Assembly: GCA_026647295.1 (NCBI GenBank)
Contig: JAPKHB010000130.1
Coordinates: forward strand, 1 to 9,557
Origin: Planctomycetota bacterium
Lineage (GTDB): Bacteria; Planctomycetota; PLA2; JAEUHO01
Length of the DNA stretch: 9,557 nt
Direction of reading: 5' to 3'
A model generated the notes under the pieces. The model was not told the origin of the DNA. It did not search any database and worked only from the letters and a program-made list of their open reading frames with translations. Made by a program: the position numbers and the translations under genes. Shown here one piece after another: positions 1 through 6,068 of this stretch (within the stretch, counting starts at the first letter, position 1; every line of letters starts with the position of its first letter).

Positions 1-1
1 C

Positions 2-120
2 TGCCTGCGCGAGGCCTTCGCCGGGGCGGACTCGGTGCTCCACCTCGCGGCCATCGTCTCGACCGAGAGCGTGGCGCCGCCCGCGCTCTTCCCCGTCAAC
101 GTGGGCGGCGCGCGCAACGC
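2..120 (+). pseudogene. SDR-family NAD(P)-dependent epimerase/dehydratase, internal fragment
   Basis: Reading from base 2, about 40 residues match the middle of an extended short-chain dehydrogenase (nucleotide-sugar epimerase type). The motif VLHLAA (bases 35-52) is the classic 'D.V.HLAA' segment after beta-strand 4 of the Rossmann fold. About 18 residues later comes NVGGARNAA (bases 98-124), the 'NV.GT.N...AA' helix. The start lies outside the window. After about base 120 the frame stays open but becomes arginine/glycine-rich and no longer looks like an SDR. I translated the other plus frame most likely to continue and found no recovery of the fold, and no 'YxxxK' catalytic motif appears before the next gene at 228. 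About 200 C-terminal residues are therefore missing. The family call is fairly safe. Whether this is a decayed gene or a sequence junction cannot be decided here. Confidence 0.6.
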
Positions 121-215
121 CGCGCGGCGGCGCGGAACCAGGCGTCATCGGGCAGCGGTCCATCGCGGGTCTCCGGGAGCCGGCGGGCATCGTACGGGGG
201 GGCCGCGGCCGCGGG

Positions 216-221
216 TACGAT
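216..221 (+). promoter_or_regulatory. Putative -10 element (TACGAT) of the CvpA-like gene
   Basis: GTACGAT ends 6 nt before the GTG start at 228. A TAnnnT hexamer this close to the start would place transcription initiation at or next to the start codon, giving a leaderless or nearly leaderless mRNA. No Shine-Dalgarno sequence fits between it and the start. The same heptamer precedes the lipoprotein and zinc-ribbon genes. No good -35 is visible. Confidence 0.35.
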
Positions 222-227
222 CGCCGC

Positions 228-863
228 GTGAGCCTCGCCGCCCTGACGACCGTGGACGCCGCCGTGCTGGTGGTTTCGGGCTTCTTCGCGCTGCGCGGCG
301 CGGTCAAGGGCTTCGCCTGGCAGGTCGTGCGCACCCTGGCGCTGCTGGGGGGCTTGTACGGGGCGAGCCTCCTGTGCGACGAGGGCGAGGAGTGGCTGGC
401 GCGCAACGCGGGGTTCGTGCCCGAGGGGCTGCGCGCGATCCTGGCCTGGGTCGGGATCGCGTTGCTCGTCTTCTTCGTGCTCTCCACGCTCGCCTCGTTC
501 GCCCGCGGGGCGGTGCGCGACGCCCACCTGACGGGGCCGGACCGCGTGCTCGGGCTGCTCTTCGGCGGCCTGATGGGCCTGGCGTTCGCCGCCATGGGGC
601 TCGTGGTCTGGGGCGGCACGAAGGCCGAGGACCACGAACTGGCCGAGGCGCTGCGCGGCTCGCGCAGCCTGCCGTTCGTCGCCGCGGTGGTCGAGGTCGT
701 GCCGCTGCTGCCCCGCTCCACGCGGGAGCGCTGGCAGCACGTGCGCGACCTCCTGGCCGCCGAGGCCGCCCAGGGGGCCCTCTACTCGTCCTCGACCACC
801 GTCTCGAACCCGTCGGCCTCGATCAGCCGCGGCGCAGGCGGCGCGGGCCCGTCGCCGGCGTAG
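228..863 (+). CDS. CvpA family inner-membrane protein
   Basis: The 211-residue protein has four predicted membrane helices at about residues 7-25, 31-50, 68-92 and 104-129. This matches the CvpA (colicin V production) family, whose members are about 160-200 residues with four helices. Family-like landmarks are the N-terminal 'VDAAVLVVSGFFALRGAVKG', a typical '(D)..V......RG..KG' opening, and 'DRVLGLLFGGLMGL' at residues 105-118, the conserved 'D..LG...G...G' segment. CvpA is known as an envelope membrane protein needed for colicin V export in E. coli; its biochemical role is unclear and none is claimed here. The start is GTG with no clear ribosome binding site. The last roughly 27 residues, rich in Ser, Gly, Ala and Pro, lie antisense to the 3' end of the next gene and may be a loosely constrained tail. 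I am confident of the family and less so of the exact C-terminus. Confidence 0.82.
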   Translation: MSLAALTTVDAAVLVVSGFFALRGAVKGFAWQVVRTLALLGGLYGASLLCDEGEEWLARNAGFVPEGLRAILAWVGIALLVFFVLSTLASFARGAVRDAHLTGPDRVLGLLFGGLMGLAFAAMGLVVWGGTKAEDHELAEALRGSRSLPFVAAVVEVVPLLPRSTRERWQHVRDLLAAEAAQGALYSSSTTVSNPSASISRGAGGAGPSPA

Positions 864-1486
864 AGGTCCGCGGGGATGCTCCACGCGGCCGGGGCGGGCG
901 CGGGAGGCGCGGGACCGGGGGCGTCGGCCCGCTCCTCCCCCGCCGGGGGCGCGGTGGGCGGGGCCTCGCTGCGGTACTCGTAGGCGGCGAGCGCGCGCAC
1001 CTCCTCGGCCCGCGCCGCGGCCCGCGCCAGCGCCCCGGCCTCGGGCGGGACGGCCGCCGCCTCCGCCAGGGCCTCGACCAGGGCCGCGTCGTAGCACAGC
1101 GTCCCGTCCACCTTGAGGGCCGGCAGCGCACCTTCGCGTTCGAGCCGCCCCAGGGCGGCCTCCGTGGCGCACAGGCGCCGCGCCGCCTCCGTCGCGCCCA
1201 GCAGCGCCCGTGCGGCCAGCGCCGCCCGCGGCCGGCGCGCCCGTGCCGCGTGGGCCGAGGGCGGGGCGAGGCGCTCGATCCAGTAGTGGCGCAGCGCCTC
1301 GGCGTCGACGGCCGTCCGCCCCGCCTGGGCGTCCACCCAGGCCCGGGGCAGGGTCCAGCCCCCGGCCGTGCGCCGGCCCGGCCACGTGCGCCGCTCGAGC
1401 TGCCGCGCGACCCAGCGCGGCCCCGCGCGCAGGAGGCGCGCCGCCTGTGCGAGTTCGTAGCAGTCGGCGGAGTCTTCGATCGGCAC
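782..1486 (-). CDS. Putative DNA-binding protein with two excisionase/MerR-like helix-turn-helix modules
   Basis: A 234-residue protein. Residues about 95-141 read like an excisionase-type winged HTH: 'LLGATEAARRLCATEAALGR' is the helix-turn-helix, followed by a 'LEREGALPALKVDG' wing and a final helix (compare 'T..EAA..LG.S...L..L...G.LPA.R...'). Residues about 8-56 show a second, weaker version (YELAQAARLLRAGPRWVARQ, then GGWTLPRAWVDAQ). Residues 172-222 are Pro/Ala-rich and look disordered, and the C-terminus is acidic. The start is GTG at 1486 with GAGG 7 nt upstream on the minus strand; a nearer ATG at 1493 is out of frame. The gene is divergent from the lipoprotein at 1561 and may regulate it, but that is inference from position alone. 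No recombinase or phage gene lies nearby, so excision is an unlikely role. The 3' end overlaps the CvpA gene by 82 bp. Confidence 0.66.
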   Translation of the reverse strand: MPIEDSADCYELAQAARLLRAGPRWVARQLERRTWPGRRTAGGWTLPRAWVDAQAGRTAVDAEALRHYWIERLAPPSAHAARARRPRAALAARALLGATEAARRLCATEAALGRLEREGALPALKVDGTLCYDAALVEALAEAAAVPPEAGALARAAARAEEVRALAAYEYRSEAPPTAPPAGEERADAPGPAPPAPAPAAWSIPADLYAGDGPAPPAPRLIEADGFETVVEDE

Positions 1487-1503
1487 GGCCCATCCTCGCG
1501 GCG

Positions 1504-1509
1504 TACGAT
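1504..1509 (+). promoter_or_regulatory. Putative -10 element (TACGAT) of the lipoprotein gene
   Basis: GTACGAT lies about 50 bp before the ATG at 1561, leaving a leader of about 45 nt that contains a GGAGG ribosome binding site at 1551-1555. It sits between the divergent regulator and lipoprotein genes, 4 bp from a minus-strand TACACT. No clear -35 is visible. Confidence 0.33.
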
Positions 1510-1513
1510 GGCC

Positions 1514-1519
1514 AGTGTA
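1514..1519 (-). promoter_or_regulatory. Putative -10 element (TACACT) of the HTH gene
   Basis: On the minus strand GTACACT fits TAnnnT. It would start transcription about 20 nt before the GTG at 1486. It faces the plus-strand TACGAT at 1504-1509, so if both work, initiation from one side would interfere with the other. Confidence 0.25.
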
Positions 1520-1560
1520 CGCCTGCGGGGGCCCGATCGGCCCCGGGCGGGGAGGCCCGG

Positions 1561-2136
1561 ATGCCCGAATCCCGTCTCGCGCGCGCCCGGCCGCGGCGCC
1601 TTGCGCCGGCGCTCGCCGCGCTGTTCGCCCTCGCGCTCGGCGCGTGCCAGTCCGCCGACGGTCCCCCGCCGAGCGGCCCGGTGCGCCCCACGGGGGCGGG
1701 CCGCGCGCCGGCCTCCTACGCCTCGGCCGCCGAGGCCCGCGCGGCCTTCACGCGCCGCAGCCCGGGCGGGGTGCTCACGGCCACGCTGCAGGACGCGGCG
1801 TGGCTGCGCGCCCAGGGCCCGCCCGAGGAGGTGGAGCGCCGCTACCGGAGCTACTTCGAGCACGGCTACACCACGTTCGACGTCGAACTGCGCCCGCGCG
1901 AGTTCACGCGCCCGACGCAGGAGGCCTTCCGCCTGGAGGACTCCCAGGGGCAGGTCGTCCAGGGACGCCCCCTCTCCTTCCAGAGCAGCATGGGGGTGTC
2001 GCGCGACCTGGGCGGGGACCGCTTCGACTACTCGTTCGAGTTGAGCTTCGCCTACGTCCCCGACGCCGACGTGCGCTGGATCCGGCTCACGCGCGAACTC
2101 GACGGGGAGAGCGTGGAGTGGAGCCTCGCGCGCTGA
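1561..2136 (+). CDS. Small lipoprotein of unknown function
   Basis: The 191-residue product begins with an arginine-rich n-region, a hydrophobic stretch (residues 14-28) and the lipobox L26-G-A-C29. It is therefore a predicted lipoprotein anchored through Cys29 and facing the periplasm or outer surface. Residues 30-50 form a Pro/Gly-rich linker. The rest (about 52-191) is a soluble domain: helical at first (PPEEVERRYRSYFEHG, about residues 88-103), then mostly alternating strand-like segments ending in FDYSFELSFAYV and VRWIRLTRELDGESVEWSL. I do not recognise the family. The start is ATG at 1561, with GGAGG 5 nt upstream and the signal peptide beginning immediately after; the open frame extends further upstream but that part has no signal peptide. 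It ends 30 bp before the stop of the convergent NifB-like gene. No terminator hairpin is obvious in that gap. Confidence 0.82.
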   Translation: MPESRLARARPRRLAPALAALFALALGACQSADGPPPSGPVRPTGAGRAPASYASAAEARAAFTRRSPGGVLTATLQDAAWLRAQGPPEEVERRYRSYFEHGYTTFDVELRPREFTRPTQEAFRLEDSQGQVVQGRPLSFQSSMGVSRDLGGDRFDYSFELSFAYVPDADVRWIRLTRELDGESVEWSLAR

Positions 2137-2166
2137 CGGCCCCGCGGGCGTTGAGGTCCGAGGCGT

Positions 2167-3402
2167 CTAGGCCAACCGGATGGTCCCGCGCGCCACCCGG
2201 TCGAGCACGTCCGGCACGGCGCCGCCTGCGGCGACCGTGCGCACGCCGACCGCGCCGAGCAACGTGCGCGCCCGCGTGGAGAACCCGGTCGCCACCACCG
2301 TCCGGCACCCGAGCACCGCGCGCAGCAGGCGTTGCGCGTCGCCCACGCCGTCGAGCCGCCGGCGCGCGGACTGCTCCAGGATGCGCGCGCCCAGGTAGCG
2401 GATGCCGCCGTCCGTCACGGCGTACAGGCGCAGCGCGGGGACGCCCGCCAGGGGCGCGTCCACCAGCACGCCGTCGCGGCTCGCCACGGCCACCACCTGG
2501 GCGCGGCGCGGCGGGAGCATGCGCCCGGGCTGGGCCTCCGCTTCGACGGCTCCGGGCAGGAGGCGCAGCACGTCCACGGCCTCCAGCGGCGCGCGCTCCA
2601 CCTCCTTGAGGCGCGCGGGCTCGAGCCACTCCAGGAGGGCCCGCCCCGGGCCGGGGGCCGGGCCCCCGGCCGCCGCGAACGCCGCGTGCGCCCGGGCCCG
2701 GGCTTCGGCGAGTTCGCCGCGCGTGGGCGTGCCGCCCCGGCGGTGGCCGCCGGCCCGGCGCGGGGCCACGACGTCCACGCGCGCCGCCCCCCCGCGCGCG
2801 GCCTGCGCGGCCAGGGCCTCGACCTCGCCCGCGTTGAGCGTGGGCAGGAGGGTCACCCGCGCCGCCAGCGCAAGGCCCGCGCGGCGGGCGACGTACAGCG
2901 CCCCGACCACGCCGTCCAGGTACAGCCCCGCCGCCGCCTCCGCGGTGAGCACCTCGGCCCGGCAGGTGCCGCCGCGCAGGAGGCGCCGGGCCGTGGCCAC
3001 CCGGGCCGCGTCCATGCGCAGGGCCACGTACCCCACCCCCAGCGCCGTCAGCTCCTCCGCGTAGTCGCCCAGCAGCGCGCCGTGCACCACGACGCCGGTC
3101 AGGATGTCGGGGTGGTGTTCGCGCAGGAGCGCGAGCGCGCGCAGGACCGTCTCGGGACTGGCCAGCGGGTCCCCCGGCCCGTCCAACTCGACCACGAGCG
3201 GTCCCTTGAGCGTGAGGCGGGCCGCGGCCGCCAGGCGCACGGCGTCGGCGACGTCCACGGTCGCCTCGCCCGCGCGCGGGGGGGCGTCCACGCGCCAGAA
3301 GAGCCGCTGCGGGGCCGCCGGCAGCGAGAGGCGCCAGACGCCCAGCCGGGGCCCGGGCCGGTCCGGGGCGGCGCCGTCGCCAGGGGGATCGGGCTGCCTC
3401 AA
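2167..3402 (-). CDS. NifB-like protein lacking the radical-SAM cysteines, with C-terminal NifX-like domain
   Basis: With a TTG start at 3402 the product is 411 residues. Residues about 48-235 follow the NifB barrel: GPGDPLASPETVLRAL at 75-90 matches the NifB 'GPGDPLANP..TL' segment. Further matches are 'LTALGVGYVALRMDA' (118-132), 'ARVTLLPTLNAGEVEALA' (181-198, compare 'VKVN..IPGIND.H') and 'GTPTRGELAEAR' (224-235). Residues about 303-411 fit the dinitrogenase iron-molybdenum cofactor (NifX/NafY) domain: VAVASRDGVLVDAPLAG, LRLYAVTDGGIRYLGAR, LLRAVLGCRTVVATG. Only two cysteines exist (147 and 366). Neither the CxxxCxxC that holds the SAM [4Fe-4S] cluster nor the later NifB cysteines are present, and no cysteine codon occurs in frame back to 3573. 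Radical-SAM catalysis is therefore unlikely; cofactor binding or a divergent role is inference. No nif gene lies nearby. An in-frame GTG at 3291 is the alternative start. Confidence 0.75.
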   Translation of the reverse strand: MRQPDPPGDGAAPDRPGPRLGVWRLSLPAAPQRLFWRVDAPPRAGEATVDVADAVRLAAAARLTLKGPLVVELDGPGDPLASPETVLRALALLREHHPDILTGVVVHGALLGDYAEELTALGVGYVALRMDAARVATARRLLRGGTCRAEVLTAEAAAGLYLDGVVGALYVARRAGLALAARVTLLPTLNAGEVEALAAQAARGGAARVDVVAPRRAGGHRRGGTPTRGELAEARARAHAAFAAAGGPAPGPGRALLEWLEPARLKEVERAPLEAVDVLRLLPGAVEAEAQPGRMLPPRRAQVVAVASRDGVLVDAPLAGVPALRLYAVTDGGIRYLGARILEQSARRRLDGVGDAQRLLRAVLGCRTVVATGFSTRARTLLGAVGVRTVAAGGAVPDVLDRVARGTIRLA

Positions 3403-3518
3403 GGGACCGGGGACTCCATGCGTCCGGTCACCGCCGGCCGCGCCTTCGGTGTACCTTCCGCGCCACCCCCTGACAACCTCGGGGCCGCCGTGCGCGGCCG
3501 CCTGCCGAAAGGCCCCGC
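3403..3518. promoter_or_regulatory. Divergent promoter region between the NifB-like and membrane-protein genes
   Basis: This 116-bp spacer separates two divergent genes. On the plus strand GTACCTT (TACCTT at 3452-3457) fits TAnnnT and would give a leader of about 55 nt for the gene at 3519. The overlapping minus-strand GGTACACC is a weaker candidate for the NifB-like gene. Both are weak calls in GC-rich DNA. No operator-like long palindrome stands out. Confidence 0.3.
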
Positions 3519-4313
3519 GTGAGCGACTCGTCCCTGCCCCCCCTGTCCTCGCGCGCGCCCGAGCACGCCGCACCCGAGCGGCGCTGGCTGCCCATCAGCG
3601 GCTGGGCGGTGGTCGCCTTCGTGGCGAGCCTCGTTGGGATCCTGGTGGGGCTCGTCTACAGCTGGTGGCCGCTGCTGATCCCCTTCGCGATCGGCGTCGC
3701 CGTCCTGGTGCTGGTACCGGCGAGCACGCGCCGCGGGCGCGCCCTGGCCGGCTGGGCGGTGGGCATCTCGCTGGTGATGGGCACCTGTTCGTACGGCGTG
3801 CACAGCACGATGCGCAACCTGGTCATGGACGCGGCCGGCGACCTGTTGACCGCGCTGGCCGCCGAGCCCGGCCCGGAGCCCGGCGCGGAAGGGGCCGGCG
3901 GCGCGCGCCAAGGCGCCCTCAAGAAGCGCATTCGCCCCGAGGCCATCGAGGCGGGGGCGATCGAACGTTTCGAGCGGCGCTACGCGGCCGTCGTGGCGCG
4001 GTTGGGTCCCTACGCCGGAACGGTCCGGGCCGGCACCGTGTTCAGCGGGATGATCTCCCTGCTCGTGCCTCCCCCGGGCGCCGAGGAGATCCCCGCCGAC
4101 GAGGCCGACGCGCTCAAGGAGGCCCCGGAACTGGGCGCCTGGTTCTGGGCGGAGGCGACCTTTCGCGACGGCGAGGCGTGGGTCGCCTTGCGGTTCCTCG
4201 ACGCCCGGAGCGAGGGGGTGTTCTCCGCCGACGCGGCGGCGGAGGAGGGCTTGAGGGTCGTGGACCTGCGCTTCTTCCGCGCGGGGGCGCCCCGGCCCGC
4301 GCCGCCTCCGTAG
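3519..4313 (+). CDS. Membrane protein of unknown function, three N-terminal helices plus soluble domain
   Basis: The 264-residue product starts at GTG 3519. After a Ser/Pro-rich N-terminus it has three hydrophobic helices at about residues 27-46, 50-68 and 76-95, with a 'TRRGRALAGWAVGISLVMG' turn between helices 2 and 3. That layout recalls DUF4190-type membrane modules, but I would not claim the family. A Pro/Gly-rich linker (115-132) follows, then a basic helix (KKRIRPEAIEAGAIERFERR, 135-154) and a mixed alpha/beta soluble domain (155-252) with strand-like ends ('GAWFWAEATFRDGEAWVALRFLDA', 206-229). The C-terminus is Pro-rich. It is divergent from the NifB-like gene and 84 bp upstream of the VWA gene on the same strand. 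The VWA gene has its own promoter-like hexamer in that gap, so co-transcription is possible but not needed. No ribosome binding site of normal strength is seen, and I cannot assign a function. Confidence 0.72.
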   Translation: MSDSSLPPLSSRAPEHAAPERRWLPISGWAVVAFVASLVGILVGLVYSWWPLLIPFAIGVAVLVLVPASTRRGRALAGWAVGISLVMGTCSYGVHSTMRNLVMDAAGDLLTALAAEPGPEPGAEGAGGARQGALKKRIRPEAIEAGAIERFERRYAAVVARLGPYAGTVRAGTVFSGMISLLVPPPGAEEIPADEADALKEAPELGAWFWAEATFRDGEAWVALRFLDARSEGVFSADAAAEEGLRVVDLRFFRAGAPRPAPPP

Positions 4314-4365
4314 CGCCGCCGCGCCGGCCGCCGGGGGCGGGGCGACCCCACACGCCGGCCCGCGC

Positions 4366-4371
4366 TAGACT
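4366..4371 (+). promoter_or_regulatory. Putative -10 element (TAGACT) of the VWA-M50 operon
   Basis: CTAGACT sits 26 bp before the ATG at 4398, predicting a leader of about 20 nt. An AGGAG ribosome binding site lies at 4386-4390, 7 nt before the start. No convincing -35 is present. Confidence 0.33.
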
Positions 4372-4397
4372 CGGGGTGGCCCCCCAGGAGTGGCCCC

Positions 4398-6068
4398 ATG
4401 CCCGCCCGGCTCCGCGTCCCCGCCCTCCTCCTCCTCCTTGCCTGGCCCGCCCTGGGCCTCCTGCCGGCCCCCGCGGCGCGCGGCGAAGAGGGCCGCCTGT
4501 CCCCGGCCGAACTCAAGGCCGCCGAGCAGGAGTTCGCGCGCCTTTACGCGGCCCCGGGCAATGGCCCCGAAAAGCAGGCCCTCCTCGGACGGCTGCTCGA
4601 GGACGGCAGCGCGCGCTGCCTCAAGTTGCTCGGCGAGGCCCTCTTCCGGGAGGTCGAGATCTGGGGCCGGATGCGCAAGGACCTCGACGCCCTGGCCACC
4701 GAGCACGCCGAGATCCTCTCCCGCAGCCTCAAGGGCTTCGTCCCGGTCGACGAGAAGCGCGTCAAGGAGGTGCAGGCCGAGATGGCCGCGCTCGAGGCGG
4801 CCATCGCCCGCGAGGCCGAGAACGTCGCCGCCGCGCAGGCGGCGACCGTCCAGGCCCCGCCCGCGCTGCGCCAGAGCCTGCTGCGCCGGGCCCGCTCGGC
4901 CAAGGAGTGGCACATCCGGGCCGCGGCCGCCCGCGTCGCCTGGGCCACCCGCGCCGAGAAGGAGTCCTGGGAGTTCGTCTCCAAGGCGCTCGTCGGCGAC
5001 CCCGACGGCCGCGTGCGCCTGGCGGTGCTGGATGCGCTGGCCGACACCCCGCCTTCGGCGGCCGGCGAAGGCGAGGGCGAGGACGGGGCCGCGGGCGACG
5101 CGCCGCCCGACCGCGCCGAGGACCTCCTGATCGGCGCGTTGGGCGACGCGGACTGGGGCGTGCAGGTCCGGGCGGTGCAACTCCTGGGCGCGCGGCGCAC
5201 GCAGCGGGCCGTCCCGCACCTGATCAACGCGCTGGCGCGGGCCACGCCGCGGGTGGCCGAGGCGATCGGCGCGCTCCTGCGCGAGTTGACCGGCGAGAAC
5301 TTCGGCCCCTACCCGGAGCAGTGGGGGCGCTGGTGGGAAGACCACAAGGACGACTACCAGGAGAAGGTGAAGGTCGCGGGGGGCAAGCGCGAGGAGTTCC
5401 CGGAGGCGCACTTCTACGGGATTCCCATCAAGTCCGACCGCGTGCTCTTCGTCATCGACATCAGCGGCTCGATGAAGCTGCCGACCGAGAACCCCAACCC
5501 CAAGGAGAACTGGAAGCCCCCGCCGACCACCACCGGCGGAAACGCCCCTCCGCCCCCGCCGCCGCCCGAGGAGATCTTGAGCGGCCCGAAGATCGACGTC
5601 GCCAAGCACGAGTTGAAGAAGGCGATCGAGAAGTTGCCGACGCAGGCGACCTTCAACATCGTCTGCTTCAACCAGGCGGCCGTCGCGTGGCAGCCCCGGC
5701 AGATGCCCGCGACCAAGCAGAACAAGGAGGACGCCTACCAGTGGATCCGAACGCTCTCGCCGAGCGGGTCCACGTACATCGACGGCGCCCTGCGCCTGGC
5801 GTTCCGCCTGGCCGGCCTCGCCGTGGCCGACGACAAGTACCCCGAGGTCGCCATCGACACGATGATGGTCTTGAGCGACGGCGCGCCGACCGACAACACC
5901 CTTCCCGACGCCAAGCTCATGGACCCCGAGGAGGTCCTCGCGCACGTGCGCGAGTGGAACCGCCACGGGCGGGTCGTGATCCACGCGATCGGGATCTCGC
6001 GCCACGAGGGCGTCGAGTTCATGCAGAAGCTCGCCCGGGAGAACGGCGGGATCTACGTGGATCGCTGA
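4398..6068 (+). CDS. Exported HEAT-repeat/VWA-domain protein
   Basis: A 556-residue protein with a signal peptide (residues 1 to about 29, Leu-rich core, small residues before Glu30), so it is exported. A long helical, probably coiled-coil region spans about 85-150. HEAT-like helical repeats follow at about 157-300, including 'DPDGRVRLAVLDALAD' and 'DADWGVQVRAVQLLGARRTQ'. The linker 'LTGENFGPYPEQWGRWW' (297-313) is a motif often seen between HEAT repeats and VWA domains in planctomycetes. The VWA domain occupies about 345-556 with an intact metal-ion-dependent adhesion site: D354-I-S-G-S-M, T459 in SGSTYIDG, and D494 in LSDGAPTD. It likely binds a divalent metal and a protein partner in the periplasm or envelope. 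A Pro-rich insert (about 361-392) directly follows the DxSxS loop. The start is ATG with AGGAG 7 nt upstream. It is joined TGA-ATG to the M50 protease, so the two are very probably co-expressed. Confidence 0.9.
   Translation: MPARLRVPALLLLLAWPALGLLPAPAARGEEGRLSPAELKAAEQEFARLYAAPGNGPEKQALLGRLLEDGSARCLKLLGEALFREVEIWGRMRKDLDALATEHAEILSRSLKGFVPVDEKRVKEVQAEMAALEAAIAREAENVAAAQAATVQAPPALRQSLLRRARSAKEWHIRAAAARVAWATRAEKESWEFVSKALVGDPDGRVRLAVLDALADTPPSAAGEGEGEDGAAGDAPPDRAEDLLIGALGDADWGVQVRAVQLLGARRTQRAVPHLINALARATPRVAEAIGALLRELTGENFGPYPEQWGRWWEDHKDDYQEKVKVAGGKREEFPEAHFYGIPIKSDRVLFVIDISGSMKLPTENPNPKENWKPPPTTTGGNAPPPPPPPEEILSGPKIDVAKHELKKAIEKLPTQATFNIVCFNQAAVAWQPRQMPATKQNKEDAYQWIRTLSPSGSTYIDGALRLAFRLAGLAVADDKYPEVAIDTMMVLSDGAPTDNTLPDAKLMDPEEVLAHVREWNRHGRVVIHAIGISRHEGVEFMQKLARENGGIYVDR

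Noticed and set aside
782..1486. Excisionase of an integrated element
   Set aside because: No integrase, attachment-site repeat, phage gene or transposase occurs in the window.
125..2044. Read-through of the epimerase frame as a 669-residue protein
   Set aside because: Only the first roughly 30 residues resemble a protein family. The rest overlaps the CvpA, HTH and lipoprotein genes in the wrong frame.
2137..2166. Intrinsic terminator between the convergent lipoprotein and NifB-like genes
   Set aside because: No stable hairpin followed by a T-tract is present in the 30-bp gap on either strand.
3403..3573. Upstream extension of the NifB-like gene to an ATG at 3573
   Set aside because: It would overlap the start of the divergent membrane-protein gene, adds an Arg/Gly-rich segment with no NifB similarity, and still supplies no cysteine motif.
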